Of a DNA stretch of 64,000 nucleotides, positions 45,973 through 54,338 are shown piece by piece. A program made the position numbers and the translations under genes. Source of the DNA: CAYVFC01 sp964450715. Lineage in GTDB: Bacteria > Myxococcota_A > Polyangia > Polyangiales > JAFGIB01. A model generated the notes under the pieces. It made no database searches, was not told where the DNA came from, and saw only the letters and a program-made list of their open reading frames with translations. Position 1 is the stretch's first letter. The number at the start of each line of letters is the position of its first letter. The DNA is taken from assembly GCA_964450715.1 (NCBI GenBank), contig CAYVFC010000022.1, forward strand, positions 11,507 to 75,506, written 5' to 3'.

Positions 45973-47964
45973 ATGACATTTACCGAGGCTGCGCTGGAAG
46001 TGCTCCGCAGCGTGGGCAAACCGCTTCACTACAAAAAGATCACCGAGATAGCGATCGAACGGAGCCTGCTGTCTCACGTAGGCAAGTCCCCGGAGCTGAC
46101 CATGAGCTCTCGTTTGGCCACCATGGTCAAGGTCTACCGGGGCAGCTCGCCCATCATAAAAGTACGGCCGGGGGTGTTCGCCGTGCGTGACTGGAACGAG
46201 AAGAAGAAAGAAGATCCGGACGCGCAGGTCGACGCCGAAGAGCGGCCCGCCGCGCCCGAGTCGGAAGACGGTGAATCGACCCCAGTCGAAGGCAGCGACG
46301 ACGAACAATCCGCGGCCGCGACTTCACCCCCGCTGCCGGGCGCTGATCTGTTTCCGGCCGAGGACGACGACGACGAGCCCATCCTGGCCGGGCTGGAACG
46401 TGACGACGAGGAGGGATCGGACGACGGACGCAATCGCAAGCGCCGTAAGCGTCGTCGTCGCGGCAAGGCCGATGGCGAGGGAGAAGCGCATTCGGGCAAT
46501 GTCCACGGTTCGGGCCGCGAGCGCAACGGATCGTACACCCACTCCGTGGAACACGGCGGCTCCAGACGTCGCTCCTTCTCGGACGGCGGTTCGCAGCACG
46601 ATTACGCTCGGATCGTAGCCGCCGACGGCGAGCTGCTGGGTAAGGACCTGGCCGATGCGGTGCGGGCCGTTCTGCTCCGCTCCGAAAGACGGATGTTGAC
46701 CCTGACCAAGACCGCCGAGCTGCTGGTAAGCAAGGGGCGGCTGTCGGGAAGCGCTGCCGGGCTGGCGCCGACCGTGGCGGCAGCGGTGCGGGCCGACATC
46801 TCGCGCGCGAAGCTCTCGGGCTCCCGACCGCGCTTCCGCTTCAAGGGCAACCTGATCGGTCTGACCGAGTGGCAGGTGTCGCGAGACGCTATCCGGGCCG
46901 AAGAGGCCGTGGTTATGGCTGCGGAACGGCAACGGGAGCAGACGCGGCGTTCGCTGATTCAGAAGCTCGGAGAGCTCTCGACTGCAGGTTTTGCGGAGGT
47001 CATCGCAACCTGGCTAAACGCCGAGGGCGTGGTGGCGCTGCGCGCGGTACGCCGTCCGGGTGCGGACAGCGGGCAATTACACTTCGCCGGAACGCTCAAG
47101 CGAGGCGTGGAGGAGAGCCGCCTCGCCATCGTGGTGCTCCGCGACGGGCGGAGCATCGATCGGGAGAGCGTGGTCGCGGTTCGCGGCGGGCTGCACCACT
47201 ACGGCAAGGCGACCGGTGCCTGGCTCGTCACCACGGGAAGGGTTGCCGGTGGGGCCTGGGAGGAGACGCGAGCCGAGGGAGCTGCGCCTTGCTCGCTTTT
47301 CGACGGTCACGCGCTTGCCGAGGCCATGGAGCGGCTCGGCGTGGGCTGTAGAAGGTATCAGGTCGTGGTCACGGGACTGGACCACGAGCTGTTCGAGGCG
47401 CTCGTCGACCGAAACGAAGCGCGGGGCCGAGACGAGGGCGACCGAGATCGCGAGCGGTCGCGCCGGTCGCGCCGAAGCCGTCCGCCGGAAGCACTGGTGG
47501 AGGACGAAGCAGAGGTAGAAGCCGATTCCGACGCTGGAGCGGAAACGGAACGACCCGCCCGGGAAAAAGGGGGGCGAGCCTCGCGTCAGTCAGAACGGCC
47601 GTTCCGGCGCGGCAGGTCCGAATCGACGGAAGCTGCGCCTACAGCCGAGTACGGAGAGGGGACACAGCGAGAGGCCGACGAGGGGGGCGGGCCGCCAGAC
47701 GCCTCGATGGAGGCCGTAGAGGATGGGTCCGAAGAAGGGCTTCCCCAGAACGTGCACAACCATGTCTACGAGATCGCCTACGAGGGCTCGACCTCGGTCT
47801 TTCCGCCACCGCTGGACGAGTCGTCGAGCGAGGCGCAGAACGCGCCGTCGGAGGATGGTGGGCAGGCTGCAGAGGAGCCATCGGCAGGGGGTGCGGCGTC
47901 TTCGGAGGATTCCTCGGAGCAGCCCGATAGCGAGTCGGACGCCGGGGAAGAGACCTCCACTTAG
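45973..47964 (+). CDS. HARE-HTH protein with Mrr-like domain
   Basis: A 663-residue cytoplasmic protein. Residues 1-~70 are a HARE-HTH (HB1/Asxl) winged-helix domain: MTFTEAALEVLRSVGKPLHYKKITEIAIE...VRPGVFAVRDW. A charged low-complexity linker (~75-210, with KRRKRRRRGK) follows. A second helical domain comes next (~215-310, DLADAVRAVLLRSERRMLTL). A region at ~330-455 has the shape of an Mrr-type restriction-endonuclease fold (FAEVIATWLNAEGVVALRAV, AIVVLRDG, GAWLVTTGRVAGGAWEE, LFDGHALAEAMERLGVG) but lacks the D...QxK catalytic residues. A long acidic tail ends it. DNA binding is likely, nuclease activity unlikely. The start may be GTG 45955. Confidence 0.75.
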   Translation: MTFTEAALEVLRSVGKPLHYKKITEIAIERSLLSHVGKSPELTMSSRLATMVKVYRGSSPIIKVRPGVFAVRDWNEKKKEDPDAQVDAEERPAAPESEDGESTPVEGSDDEQSAAATSPPLPGADLFPAEDDDDEPILAGLERDDEEGSDDGRNRKRRKRRRRGKADGEGEAHSGNVHGSGRERNGSYTHSVEHGGSRRRSFSDGGSQHDYARIVAADGELLGKDLADAVRAVLLRSERRMLTLTKTAELLVSKGRLSGSAAGLAPTVAAAVRADISRAKLSGSRPRFRFKGNLIGLTEWQVSRDAIRAEEAVVMAAERQREQTRRSLIQKLGELSTAGFAEVIATWLNAEGVVALRAVRRPGADSGQLHFAGTLKRGVEESRLAIVVLRDGRSIDRESVVAVRGGLHHYGKATGAWLVTTGRVAGGAWEETRAEGAAPCSLFDGHALAEAMERLGVGCRRYQVVVTGLDHELFEALVDRNEARGRDEGDRDRERSRRSRRSRPPEALVEDEAEVEADSDAGAETERPAREKGGRASRQSERPFRRGRSESTEAAPTAEYGEGTQREADEGGGPPDASMEAVEDGSEEGLPQNVHNHVYEIAYEGSTSVFPPPLDESSSEAQNAPSEDGGQAAEEPSAGGAASSEDSSEQPDSESDAGEETST

Positions 47965-48161
47965 GAGGCACCGCAAAATAAACGCTCCGAGACCGGGCGC
48001 GCCGACGGAGCGCAATCGCGAGCGCGCTCGGAGGAAAAAACGCAGAGATCTCTCCCTGCGGTCGAGAGCGCTATTTCGAGGTTTTTCCGAGGACGAAAGC
48101 CGCGAGTGCGCCCGTCCGCGCGGCCGCAACCGGATCGTTTTTTTTTTGCGGTGCCTCCTTA
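47961..48161. repeat. 201-bp element with terminal inverted repeats (MITE-like)
   Basis: TTAGGAGGCACCGCAAAA (47961-47978) is mirrored by TTTTGCGGTGCCTCCTTA (48144-48161), with one mismatch. The left end includes the stop codon of the HARE-HTH gene. Inside are a CGCTCCG...CGGAGCG hairpin and a GAGATCTCTCC...GGTCGAGA stretch like family A. No transposase; the rest of the 338-bp gap (48162-48302) shows nothing recognised. Confidence 0.65.
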
Positions 48162-48302
48162 GGACGGGAAGCTCCTGGAGTGAACGCACCTGCTGAAATC
48201 GCGGGGCGCAATTCCGAATTCTCGAAGGTGCTGGAGAAAGATCGTCGGGGGTAAGAAGCGATAAAGCGAATCGATTCCCTGTGGTGGTATAGTTCGGGGA
48301 CC

Positions 48303-49523
48303 GTGGCTCGCGTACTACACATCGAAGACGACCCGGCGAACCTGCTGCTGGTCAGAGAGCTGTTAGACGTGGCCGGACACGAGGTGATCGAGGCCAGGGA
48401 CGGTCTGGAGGGAACGCTGCTCGCCAAGGCTCACCGGCCCGACCTGGTTTTGGTCGATATCAACGTTCCCGAGCTCGACGGCTACGAGGTCACCCTCCGC
48501 TTGCGCGGGATGACCGAGATGAATTCGACGCCCATCGTCGCGCTTACCGGAGAGGGGGACCGCGAGACCACACTGGCGGTCGGCGCAGACGGATTCATCG
48601 CCAAGCCGATCGATGCGCAGAGCTTCGCCTCCCAGGTAGAGCGGTATCTGCACGGGCACCGAGATACCGGGGACCGTGACGTGGGAGGGATGAAGCTGCG
48701 AGACCTCTCGCAGAAGATCGTCGAGCGGCTCGAAAACAAGGTGATCGAGCTGGTCGAGGCCAACCGCAGGCTCGAGGAGGTAGCCCGGTTGCGTCGCGAG
48801 TTCCTGCGCAACCTGAGCCACGAGTTCGCCACCCCCATGACTCCGGCGGTCGGGTATCTGCGGCTGCTGCTGAACGAGGAGATGGGGCCGCTTACTCCGC
48901 TTCAGCGCAAATGCCTGGAGTCGATCGATACCGCGACCGGCAAGCTGCGCTCGCTGGTTGATACGCTTCTGGACGTGAGCGCCTTAGAAGGGGGGCGACT
49001 GCACCTGTACGTGAGGGAGTACGACTTCAAGGATGTGCTGACCAAGGCGCTGGACGAAACCGCACCGCTATTCGTGCAGGCCGGGGTCAACCTGATACGG
49101 GAAGAGGTCGAGGGCGCCACGCCGGCTCGGGGAGACCCGGACAAGCTGTGCCGCGCGCTGGTTCACATCCTGGACAACGCCGTCAAATTTACCCCGCGCG
49201 GTGGAGATGTGGCGGTGGGGATCAAGGTCGAGACAGAGGCGGAGTCCGGCGAGATCGAGTATCAGGCGATCGTGGTCGATGGGGGCTCGGGCGTTTCTCC
49301 CGAGCAGATCGAGAAGATCATGGAGCCCTTCTACCAGGCGGACGGCTCGCCGACCCGGCGCCACGGCGGGGTAGGGTTAGGCCTGGCTTTCGCCCGGCAC
49401 GTCGCCCAGAACCTGGGAGGGGGAATACGGATCCAGAGCCCTCCGCGGGAGGTGGTCGCCGGTCGCGCTCTGCGGGGAACGGCGGTAAGGCTCAGCGTGA
49501 AGAAGGACCCACCTTCGGTCTAA
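48303..49523 (+). CDS. Hybrid response regulator-histidine kinase
   Basis: A 406-residue soluble signalling protein. An N-terminal receiver domain (~4-118) has the acidic pocket IEDD, the phospho-acceptor Asp52 (VLVDINVPELDG) and the conserved Lys in FIAKPID. A coiled-coil linker leads to a HisKA dimerisation domain with the phospho-His173 in FLRNLSHEFATPM. A HATPase_c domain follows with N box DNAVKFTPRGG, G1 VVDGGSGV and G2 GGVGLGLAFARHVAQNLGGG. It has no membrane segment, so its signal probably comes by phosphotransfer to the receiver. No partner regulator is adjacent. GTG start. Confidence 0.93.
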   Translation: MARVLHIEDDPANLLLVRELLDVAGHEVIEARDGLEGTLLAKAHRPDLVLVDINVPELDGYEVTLRLRGMTEMNSTPIVALTGEGDRETTLAVGADGFIAKPIDAQSFASQVERYLHGHRDTGDRDVGGMKLRDLSQKIVERLENKVIELVEANRRLEEVARLRREFLRNLSHEFATPMTPAVGYLRLLLNEEMGPLTPLQRKCLESIDTATGKLRSLVDTLLDVSALEGGRLHLYVREYDFKDVLTKALDETAPLFVQAGVNLIREEVEGATPARGDPDKLCRALVHILDNAVKFTPRGGDVAVGIKVETEAESGEIEYQAIVVDGGSGVSPEQIEKIMEPFYQADGSPTRRHGGVGLGLAFARHVAQNLGGGIRIQSPPREVVAGRALRGTAVRLSVKKDPPSV

Positions 49524-49577
49524 CGGAGACCTCTGCCTCCGGTCGAGGTGACAACAGCGAGGCTTCGCCCAGCTGTT

Positions 49578-49664
49578 GTCATTTCGAGAAGCGAGAAATC
49601 TCGATGTCAGACCTATCCGGAATTCGCGAGAGATTTCTCGTCGCCTCCGGCTCCTCGAAATGAC
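49578..49664. repeat. Repeat family A, complete inverted repeat
   Basis: GTCATTTCGAGAAGCGAGAA...ATCTCG and GAGATTTCTCGTCGCCTCCG...CCTCGAAATGACA face each other. A diverged half copy (GGAGACCTCTGCCTCCGGTC then GAGGTGACA) precedes it at about 49525-49552, right after the histidine-kinase stop. Confidence 0.8.
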
Positions 49665-49971
49665 ATGTTGCGGCAAACATTCGTGGTTTTTAAAAAAAGT
49701 CGGAGTTTTGATGCGCAAAGCCGCGCAATAAAAACATTTTACGTGATCCTCCGTCCCCCGTGAGGTTTCCCGCTCTAAGCTTCAGACGAATTCTCGCCGG
49801 CCGGTTCAAAACGCGAACCCTTGAGATGTTTTCTCGGTAATCAACTGAAACGCTTCCGCTTTTTCGACCAGCTCATAGAGGGACGGATCCTTATATTCAA
49901 GAGAACGCCCGCCCCGCCCGAAAGACGACGGGAGTATTTATGAAATGGTTTCCAGCCGAACGCTCTCACCC

Positions 49972-50147
49972 CTATTTAGTTCCCGGCTCAAAATGCAACT
50001 CCCGTCGCCTCGCTTGCGGGGCGGGCGCATCTGCTGCGTCGTTCCTCCTCGAAATAGCCCCACTATTCGCTCGTCGTCACTCCTTGCAGCTGCGCCCGCC
50101 GCGCTGCGCGATGCTCGGTCCGGCATTTTGAGCCGGGAACTATTTAG
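49972..50147 (-). repeat. Repeat family C, copy 3, with inverted-repeat ends
   Basis: A 176-bp element bounded by CTATTTAGTTCCCGGCTCAA...ATGC (49972-49996) and its inverse (50123-50147), two mismatches in 25 bp. The interior, read on the minus strand, is homologous to 41374-41510 and 36110-36240. The TTCCCGGCTC end also starts the palindrome at 50191. Confidence 0.7.
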
Positions 50148-50190
50148 CTTTTCCGTAGTTCTTGCGGTCGCCTGTTGGCGGCGATAGGTT

Positions 50191-50262
50191 GTTCCCGGCT
50201 CGAAACGCGACTGCCGTCGCCTCTCTCGCCAGGCGACGGCAGTCGCGTTTCGAGCCGGGAAC
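50191..50262. repeat. Perfect 32-bp inverted repeat upstream of nrdR
   Basis: Left arm 50191-50222 (GTTCCCGGCTCGAAACGCGA and on) is perfectly complementary to right arm 50231-50262, with an 8-bp loop (CTCTCGCC). It lies 24 bp before the nrdR ATG. As RNA it would form a very stable hairpin. Confidence 0.9.
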
Positions 50263-50286
50263 CAGGATGAGGGGTAAGAGACCGTC

Positions 50287-50754
50287 ATGAAATGTCCCTT
50301 CTGCGGTTCGGAAAACGACAAGGTAATCGACTCGAGGATCTCCCAAGGTGGAGACGTGACCCGGCGCAGAAGAGAATGCGAGAAGTGCGAGCGCCGGTAC
50401 ACGACCTACGAGCGGGTAGAGCTGGTACTGCCCATGGTGGTGAAGAAGGACCAGAGCAGGGAGCCCTTCGACCGGGAAAAGGTCCTGGCCGGCTTGCGTA
50501 CGGCGTGCGAGAAGAGACCGATCGCATGGGAAAAGGTTGACGCGCTGGTCACCAAGATCGAACAGGAGCTGGCCGAATCCGGTGAAAAGGAGATCGATTC
50601 CTCCCGCATCGGCGAGCAGGTCATGGCGAGGCTGAGAGATCTGGACCAGGTAGCATACGTGAGGTTCGCCAGCGTCTACCGCAGCTTCAAGGACATCCAC
50701 GAGTTCATGGCGGAGCTCACGGAGTTGCTCTCGAACCCGCCGAATAAGGTGTAG
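50287..50754 (+). CDS. nrdR: Transcriptional repressor NrdR
   Basis: A 155-residue NrdR: N-terminal zinc ribbon (MKCPFCGSENDKVIDSR, CEKC at ~31-34, RRYTTYERVE) and an ATP-cone domain (VVKKDQSREPFDREKVLAGL...VAYVRFASVYRSF). It represses ribonucleotide-reductase genes in response to ATP/dATP. It starts the nrdR-ribD-ribE-ribB-ribH-nusB cluster; ribD begins 4 bp after its stop. The start follows a large palindrome, and GAGGGGTAAGAG serves as the ribosome site. Confidence 0.97.
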   Translation: MKCPFCGSENDKVIDSRISQGGDVTRRRRECEKCERRYTTYERVELVLPMVVKKDQSREPFDREKVLAGLRTACEKRPIAWEKVDALVTKIEQELAESGEKEIDSSRIGEQVMARLRDLDQVAYVRFASVYRSFKDIHEFMAELTELLSNPPNKV

Positions 50755-50758
50755 ACCG

Positions 50759-51898
50759 ATGGCGGCGACCGAGCGACGCTTCTCGGAGGACGATGAGCGA
50801 ATGATGGCGCTGGCCCTGCGCGCGGCCGCGCGCGGCCGTCCCAGCCCCAATCCGCACGTGGGAGCAGTCCTGGCCCGGAAAGGGGAGGTTATCAGCGTTG
50901 GCCACCACGCGCGTTGCGGGGGGGCTCACGCGGAGGTCGCGGCCATAGAGCGGGCCGGTCGACGACGGGCCCGCGGGGCCACGCTCTACGTGACCTTTGA
51001 GCCCTGCAACCACCACGGGCGTACCGGTCCCTGTTCCGAGGCCATCATCGAGGCCGGTATCCGGCGGGTGGTCATCGGCTGCAAGGACCCTGCACCCCAC
51101 AAGCCGGGCTCGTCGCGGAGGCTGCGCGCGGCAGGCATCGAGGTCGTGATGGGTGTGCTGGAAGAGCACGCGCGGAAGATGGTGGCCGATTTCGCCAAGT
51201 GCAGGCTACAGGGGCTCCCTTTCGTCACGCTCAAGGCAGCTATCACGCTGGACGGCCGCACGGCGAGCCGCACGGGGGAATCCAAGTGGATAACCGGCGA
51301 GCTGGCCCGTCGCGAGGCGCACCGGATGCGGGCGAGCAGCGACGCGGTCATGGTCGGGGTGGGAACAGTCCTGGCGGACGACCCGCAGCTGACCGTGCGG
51401 GCCGTTCGTGGTTCGGATCCGATACGTATCATATTAGATGCCCATCTGAGAACACCGCCACGTTCCAGGATCGTGCGTCACGAGTCGAGCTCGCCCACGA
51501 TTATTTTTCACGCGGTAGACGCGAGCCCGTCTCGCAGGCGCCGTTTGATGGGTGACGGGGTAGAGCTGGTCGCTATCGGCAGGGCCGGAGCGAGGCGAGT
51601 CGGGCTGCGCACCGCGCTGCGGGAGCTGGTCCGTAGAGACGTGGTCCGTTTGCTGTGCGAAGGAGGATCCCGCGTACACGGGTCTCTGCTGGACGGGGGC
51701 TTGGTCGATCGGGTCGCGCTCTTCCTGGCACCCCGTATCCTGGGCGACGCTCGTGCGATTCCGATGGCCGACGGCCGCGGGGCTAAGCGACTGGCCGACT
51801 CCTGGCGGATCTGCGATGTCAGCGTCAGGCGGCTGGGCGATGACTTGCTGGTAACCGGCGACGTCGGTGGTAAGAGGTCCAGATGTTCACGGGATTGA
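50759..51898 (+). CDS. ribD: Bifunctional riboflavin deaminase/reductase RibD
   Basis: A 379-residue RibD. Residues ~10-150 are the pyrimidine deaminase with the zinc-binding HAEVAAIE and FEPCNHHGRTGPCSEAI motifs. Residues ~155-370 are the 5-amino-6-ribosylamino-uracil reductase (VTLKAAITLDGRTASRTGES, MVGVGTVLADDPQLTVR, LLCEGGSRVHGSLLDGGLVD). It performs the second and third steps of riboflavin synthesis from GTP. It overlaps the ribE start by 16 bp. No FMN riboswitch-like leader was noticed; it has only a 4-bp gap after nrdR. Confidence 0.96.
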   Translation: MAATERRFSEDDERMMALALRAAARGRPSPNPHVGAVLARKGEVISVGHHARCGGAHAEVAAIERAGRRRARGATLYVTFEPCNHHGRTGPCSEAIIEAGIRRVVIGCKDPAPHKPGSSRRLRAAGIEVVMGVLEEHARKMVADFAKCRLQGLPFVTLKAAITLDGRTASRTGESKWITGELARREAHRMRASSDAVMVGVGTVLADDPQLTVRAVRGSDPIRIILDAHLRTPPRSRIVRHESSSPTIIFHAVDASPSRRRRLMGDGVELVAIGRAGARRVGLRTALRELVRRDVVRLLCEGGSRVHGSLLDGGLVDRVALFLAPRILGDARAIPMADGRGAKRLADSWRICDVSVRRLGDDLLVTGDVGGKRSRCSRD

Positions 51899-52536
51899 TA
51901 GAGCGGATCGGGCAGGTCCGATCGTTGCGGCGGACCGGAGCGGGCGCCGAGCTGGAGGTCGCGACCGGATTCGAGGCGCTCGAACCCGGCGAGTCCATCG
52001 CCGTGAACGGGGCCTGTCTCACCGTCAGCTCGTTCGGTAAGGAGTGGTTCGCCGCCGGGGTCTCGGCCGAAACGCTGGCCCGTACTACCCTGGGCGCTCT
52101 AGGTGCCGGCGAGCGGGTTCACCTGGAAAGGGCGCTCAAGCTCGGGGACCGGCTGGGCGGCCATCTGGTTTCGGGCCACGTGGACGGCGTGGGCAAGTTG
52201 GTCTCCAGCAGCGCTCTGGGAGAGGCCCTGCGGGTGACCTACGAAGTGCCGCCTGCGCTCGCTCCGCTGGTGGCGCCCAAGGGATCGATCGCCCTCGACG
52301 GGACCAGCCTCACGGTCAACGGCGTTCAGGGAAACCGCTTCGATGTGGTACTAGTGCCTTTTACCCGGGAAAAGACCCTGCTCGACGGGCGCGCTCCGGG
52401 GTCAGCGGTCAACATCGAGGTCGACCTTCTGGCCAAGTACGTGGCGCGCCTGCTCGGCAAACCGGGCGTGGACGGCGAGGTGCCGGACGGCGGCGGCGTC
52501 ACCCTGGAGCGGTTGGCCGAGGAAGGTTTCCTCTGA
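51883..52536 (+). CDS. ribE: Riboflavin synthase, alpha subunit
   Basis: A 217-residue riboflavin synthase with two lumazine-binding repeats. The first begins MFTGLIERIGQVRSL with the catalytic N-terminal segment and AVNGACLTV. The second has GHLVSGHVDGVGKLV and SIALDGTSLTVNGV. It dismutates two 6,7-dimethyl-8-ribityllumazine molecules into riboflavin. It is translationally coupled to ribD by a 16-bp overlap. Confidence 0.96.
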   Translation: MFTGLIERIGQVRSLRRTGAGAELEVATGFEALEPGESIAVNGACLTVSSFGKEWFAAGVSAETLARTTLGALGAGERVHLERALKLGDRLGGHLVSGHVDGVGKLVSSSALGEALRVTYEVPPALAPLVAPKGSIALDGTSLTVNGVQGNRFDVVLVPFTREKTLLDGRAPGSAVNIEVDLLAKYVARLLGKPGVDGEVPDGGGVTLERLAEEGFL

Positions 52537-52644
52537 GTTCTCCAGAGCCCCTGGAGCGTCGAAACGCCCGGTCGGCTTTGCGCTGGTTTCGTGCTATATG
52601 CTGCGAGCCGACCGGACTGGCCGGGACGGCGGAGGTGTACGGAG

Positions 52645-53805
52645 ATGAAGAAAGTAGCAATCGATAGAGTCCATCGCGCGTGCGAGGAGCTGCGGGCCGG
52701 CCGGATGGTGGTGCTGGTCGACGACGAGCAACGCGAGAACGAGGGCGACCTGGTAATGGCCGCGGACAGGGTCACGCCCGACGCCATCAACTTCATGGCC
52801 CGTTACGGCCGCGGTTTGATCTGCCTGACGCTCGAGCCCTCCCGGGTGGAGGAGCTGGAGCTGCACATGATGGTCGACGACAACCGGGCCGAGTACGGCA
52901 CGGCCTTCACCGTTTCGGTGGACGCCAGGGAAGGGGTCACCACCGGGATCAGCGCCGCGGACCGGGCCCACACCATCTTGCTGGCGGTGTCCGAGAGCGC
53001 CAAACCGCGCGACCTGGTCAGCCCGGGCCACGTATTTCCGCTACGCGCCGTACCCGGGGGAGTACTGCAGCGCACCGGACATACCGAGGGTTCGGTGGAT
53101 CTGGCCCGTATCGCGGGGTGCGCTCCGGCCGGGGTCATCTGCGAGATCATGAACGAGGACGGCACCATGGCGCGTATGCCTGAGCTCCGGAAGTTTTCCG
53201 AGCAGCACGGGCTGTTGCTGCTCTCCATCGTGGATCTCGTGCAGTACCGGCTGCAGAACGAGCGGCTGGTCAAGAAGGTCGCCGAGGGCGAGGTCGATAT
53301 CGCCGGAGGCAAGAAGGGCTGGAGGGCTCACGTCTACCAGACCAGCGGAGAGCCCTTCTACAACCAGATGCTGGCCCTGACCCTGGGCGAGATCGACGAT
53401 TCCCCCACCCTGGTTCGGGTGCAGGTGGGAAGCGCGCTGGGCGACGTTTTCGGCGCGCGAGCCGGCACGCGCGTGCTGGCCTCCGAAGCTATCCACTGTA
53501 TAGAGGGCGTGGGGCGTGGAGTCGTGCTTTTCATCCCCTCGCGTATCGATCTGGCGACCGACCTCAACTACCATCTCGGGCGGGATATCAAGCTCCCACC
53601 GCAGTTCGCCGAGGCTGCGGTCCGCGAGGTGGGCTTCGGCTCCCAGGTGCTGATGAATCTCGGCGTTCGCAAGATGCGGCTGCTCACCAACCGGCCGCGC
53701 CGAATACCGGCGGTGGACGGATTCGGTCTCGAGGTGGTCGAGCAGGTCACGTTGAACGACCTGGCCGGCGAGATACGGCAGGCGAGCTCACGTACAACTA
53801 ACTGA
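52645..53805 (+). CDS. ribB: DHBP synthase with degenerate GTP-cyclohydrolase II domain (RibBX type)
   Basis: A 386-residue protein. Residues 1-~200 are an intact 3,4-dihydroxy-2-butanone-4-phosphate synthase (DDEQRENEGDLVMAAD, RTGHTEGSVDLARIAG), making the four-carbon unit of lumazine. The C-terminal RibA-like half has lost GTP cyclohydrolase II features. The usual C-x-TGDVFGSxRCDC zinc site reads VGSALGDVFGARAGTRVLAS with no cysteine, and the QEGRGIGL loop is absent. This matches the RibBX variant described in Proteobacteria, where a separate RibA is required. ATG 52645 follows GGAG closely. ribH begins 12 bp later. Confidence 0.93.
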   Translation: MKKVAIDRVHRACEELRAGRMVVLVDDEQRENEGDLVMAADRVTPDAINFMARYGRGLICLTLEPSRVEELELHMMVDDNRAEYGTAFTVSVDAREGVTTGISAADRAHTILLAVSESAKPRDLVSPGHVFPLRAVPGGVLQRTGHTEGSVDLARIAGCAPAGVICEIMNEDGTMARMPELRKFSEQHGLLLLSIVDLVQYRLQNERLVKKVAEGEVDIAGGKKGWRAHVYQTSGEPFYNQMLALTLGEIDDSPTLVRVQVGSALGDVFGARAGTRVLASEAIHCIEGVGRGVVLFIPSRIDLATDLNYHLGRDIKLPPQFAEAAVREVGFGSQVLMNLGVRKMRLLTNRPRRIPAVDGFGLEVVEQVTLNDLAGEIRQASSRTTN

Positions 53806-53817
53806 GGAGGCGTGGAG

Positions 53818-54309
53818 ATGAGCGGCAATATCAAGACCTACGAGGGCGGCTTCGACGCCCCCAAGGATGCGCGCTTCGCCATCGTGGCCACCAGGTTCAA
53901 CAACTTCATCGTGGACCGTCTGTTGGAGGGGGCGCTGGATGCCCTGAAGCGGCACGGGGTTCCCGAGGATCGCATCTGCGTGGCCAAGACTCCGGGCTCG
54001 TTCGAGCTGCCGCTGGTCTGCAACCGCCTGGCGGCCACCGGTCAATTCCAGGCGGTGATCGCGCTGGGTTGCGTGATCCGGGGCGGCACGCAGCACAACG
54101 TTTACATCGCAACCGAGGTCGCCAAGGGGTGCGCCCAGGCGATGATGAGCACGGGGGTGCCCATCGCTTTCGGCGTTTTGACCACGGACACCATCGAGCA
54201 GGCCATCGAACGAGCGGGCACCAAGTCCGGCAACAAGGGCTTTCACGCCGCGCTGGCCGCCATCGAGATGGTTAATCTCTCCGGCGATCTCGCCTCCGCC
54301 GGATACTGA
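53818..54309 (+). CDS. ribH: 6,7-dimethyl-8-ribityllumazine synthase
   Basis: A 163-residue lumazine synthase joining the RibB product to the pyrimidine. Seen: VATRFNNFIVDRLLEGALDAL, PGSFELPLVCNRLA, the catalytic-His segment GCVIRGGTQHNVYIA and TGVPIAFGVLTTDTIEQA. The HNV in place of the more common HFEY after the active-site region is a mild divergence. ATG 53818 has GAGGAGG at a good distance; a GTG at 53812 is too close. Confidence 0.95.
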   Translation: MSGNIKTYEGGFDAPKDARFAIVATRFNNFIVDRLLEGALDALKRHGVPEDRICVAKTPGSFELPLVCNRLAATGQFQAVIALGCVIRGGTQHNVYIATEVAKGCAQAMMSTGVPIAFGVLTTDTIEQAIERAGTKSGNKGFHAALAAIEMVNLSGDLASAGY

Positions 54310-54338
54310 GCTGTATTGGGTCGTAGGGGTACGGAACC

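Larger units (their letters stand above)
49524..50286. other. 763-bp repeat-rich intergenic region upstream of nrdR
   Basis: It contains family A repeats, a family C element with inverted-repeat ends, and a 32-bp perfect inverted repeat (each listed separately). The remaining AT-richer stretch (49670-49900) shows no convincing gene or RNA. Confidence 0.5.

Noticed and set aside
49524..50286. Insertion sequence in the nrdR upstream region
   Set aside because: There are inverted repeats but no transposase frame; the elements are too short and resemble MITE-like or hairpin repeats.
50700..50760. FMN riboswitch upstream of ribD
   Set aside because: Only 4 bp separate nrdR and ribD, and no RFN-type conserved sequence was noticed upstream of nrdR either.
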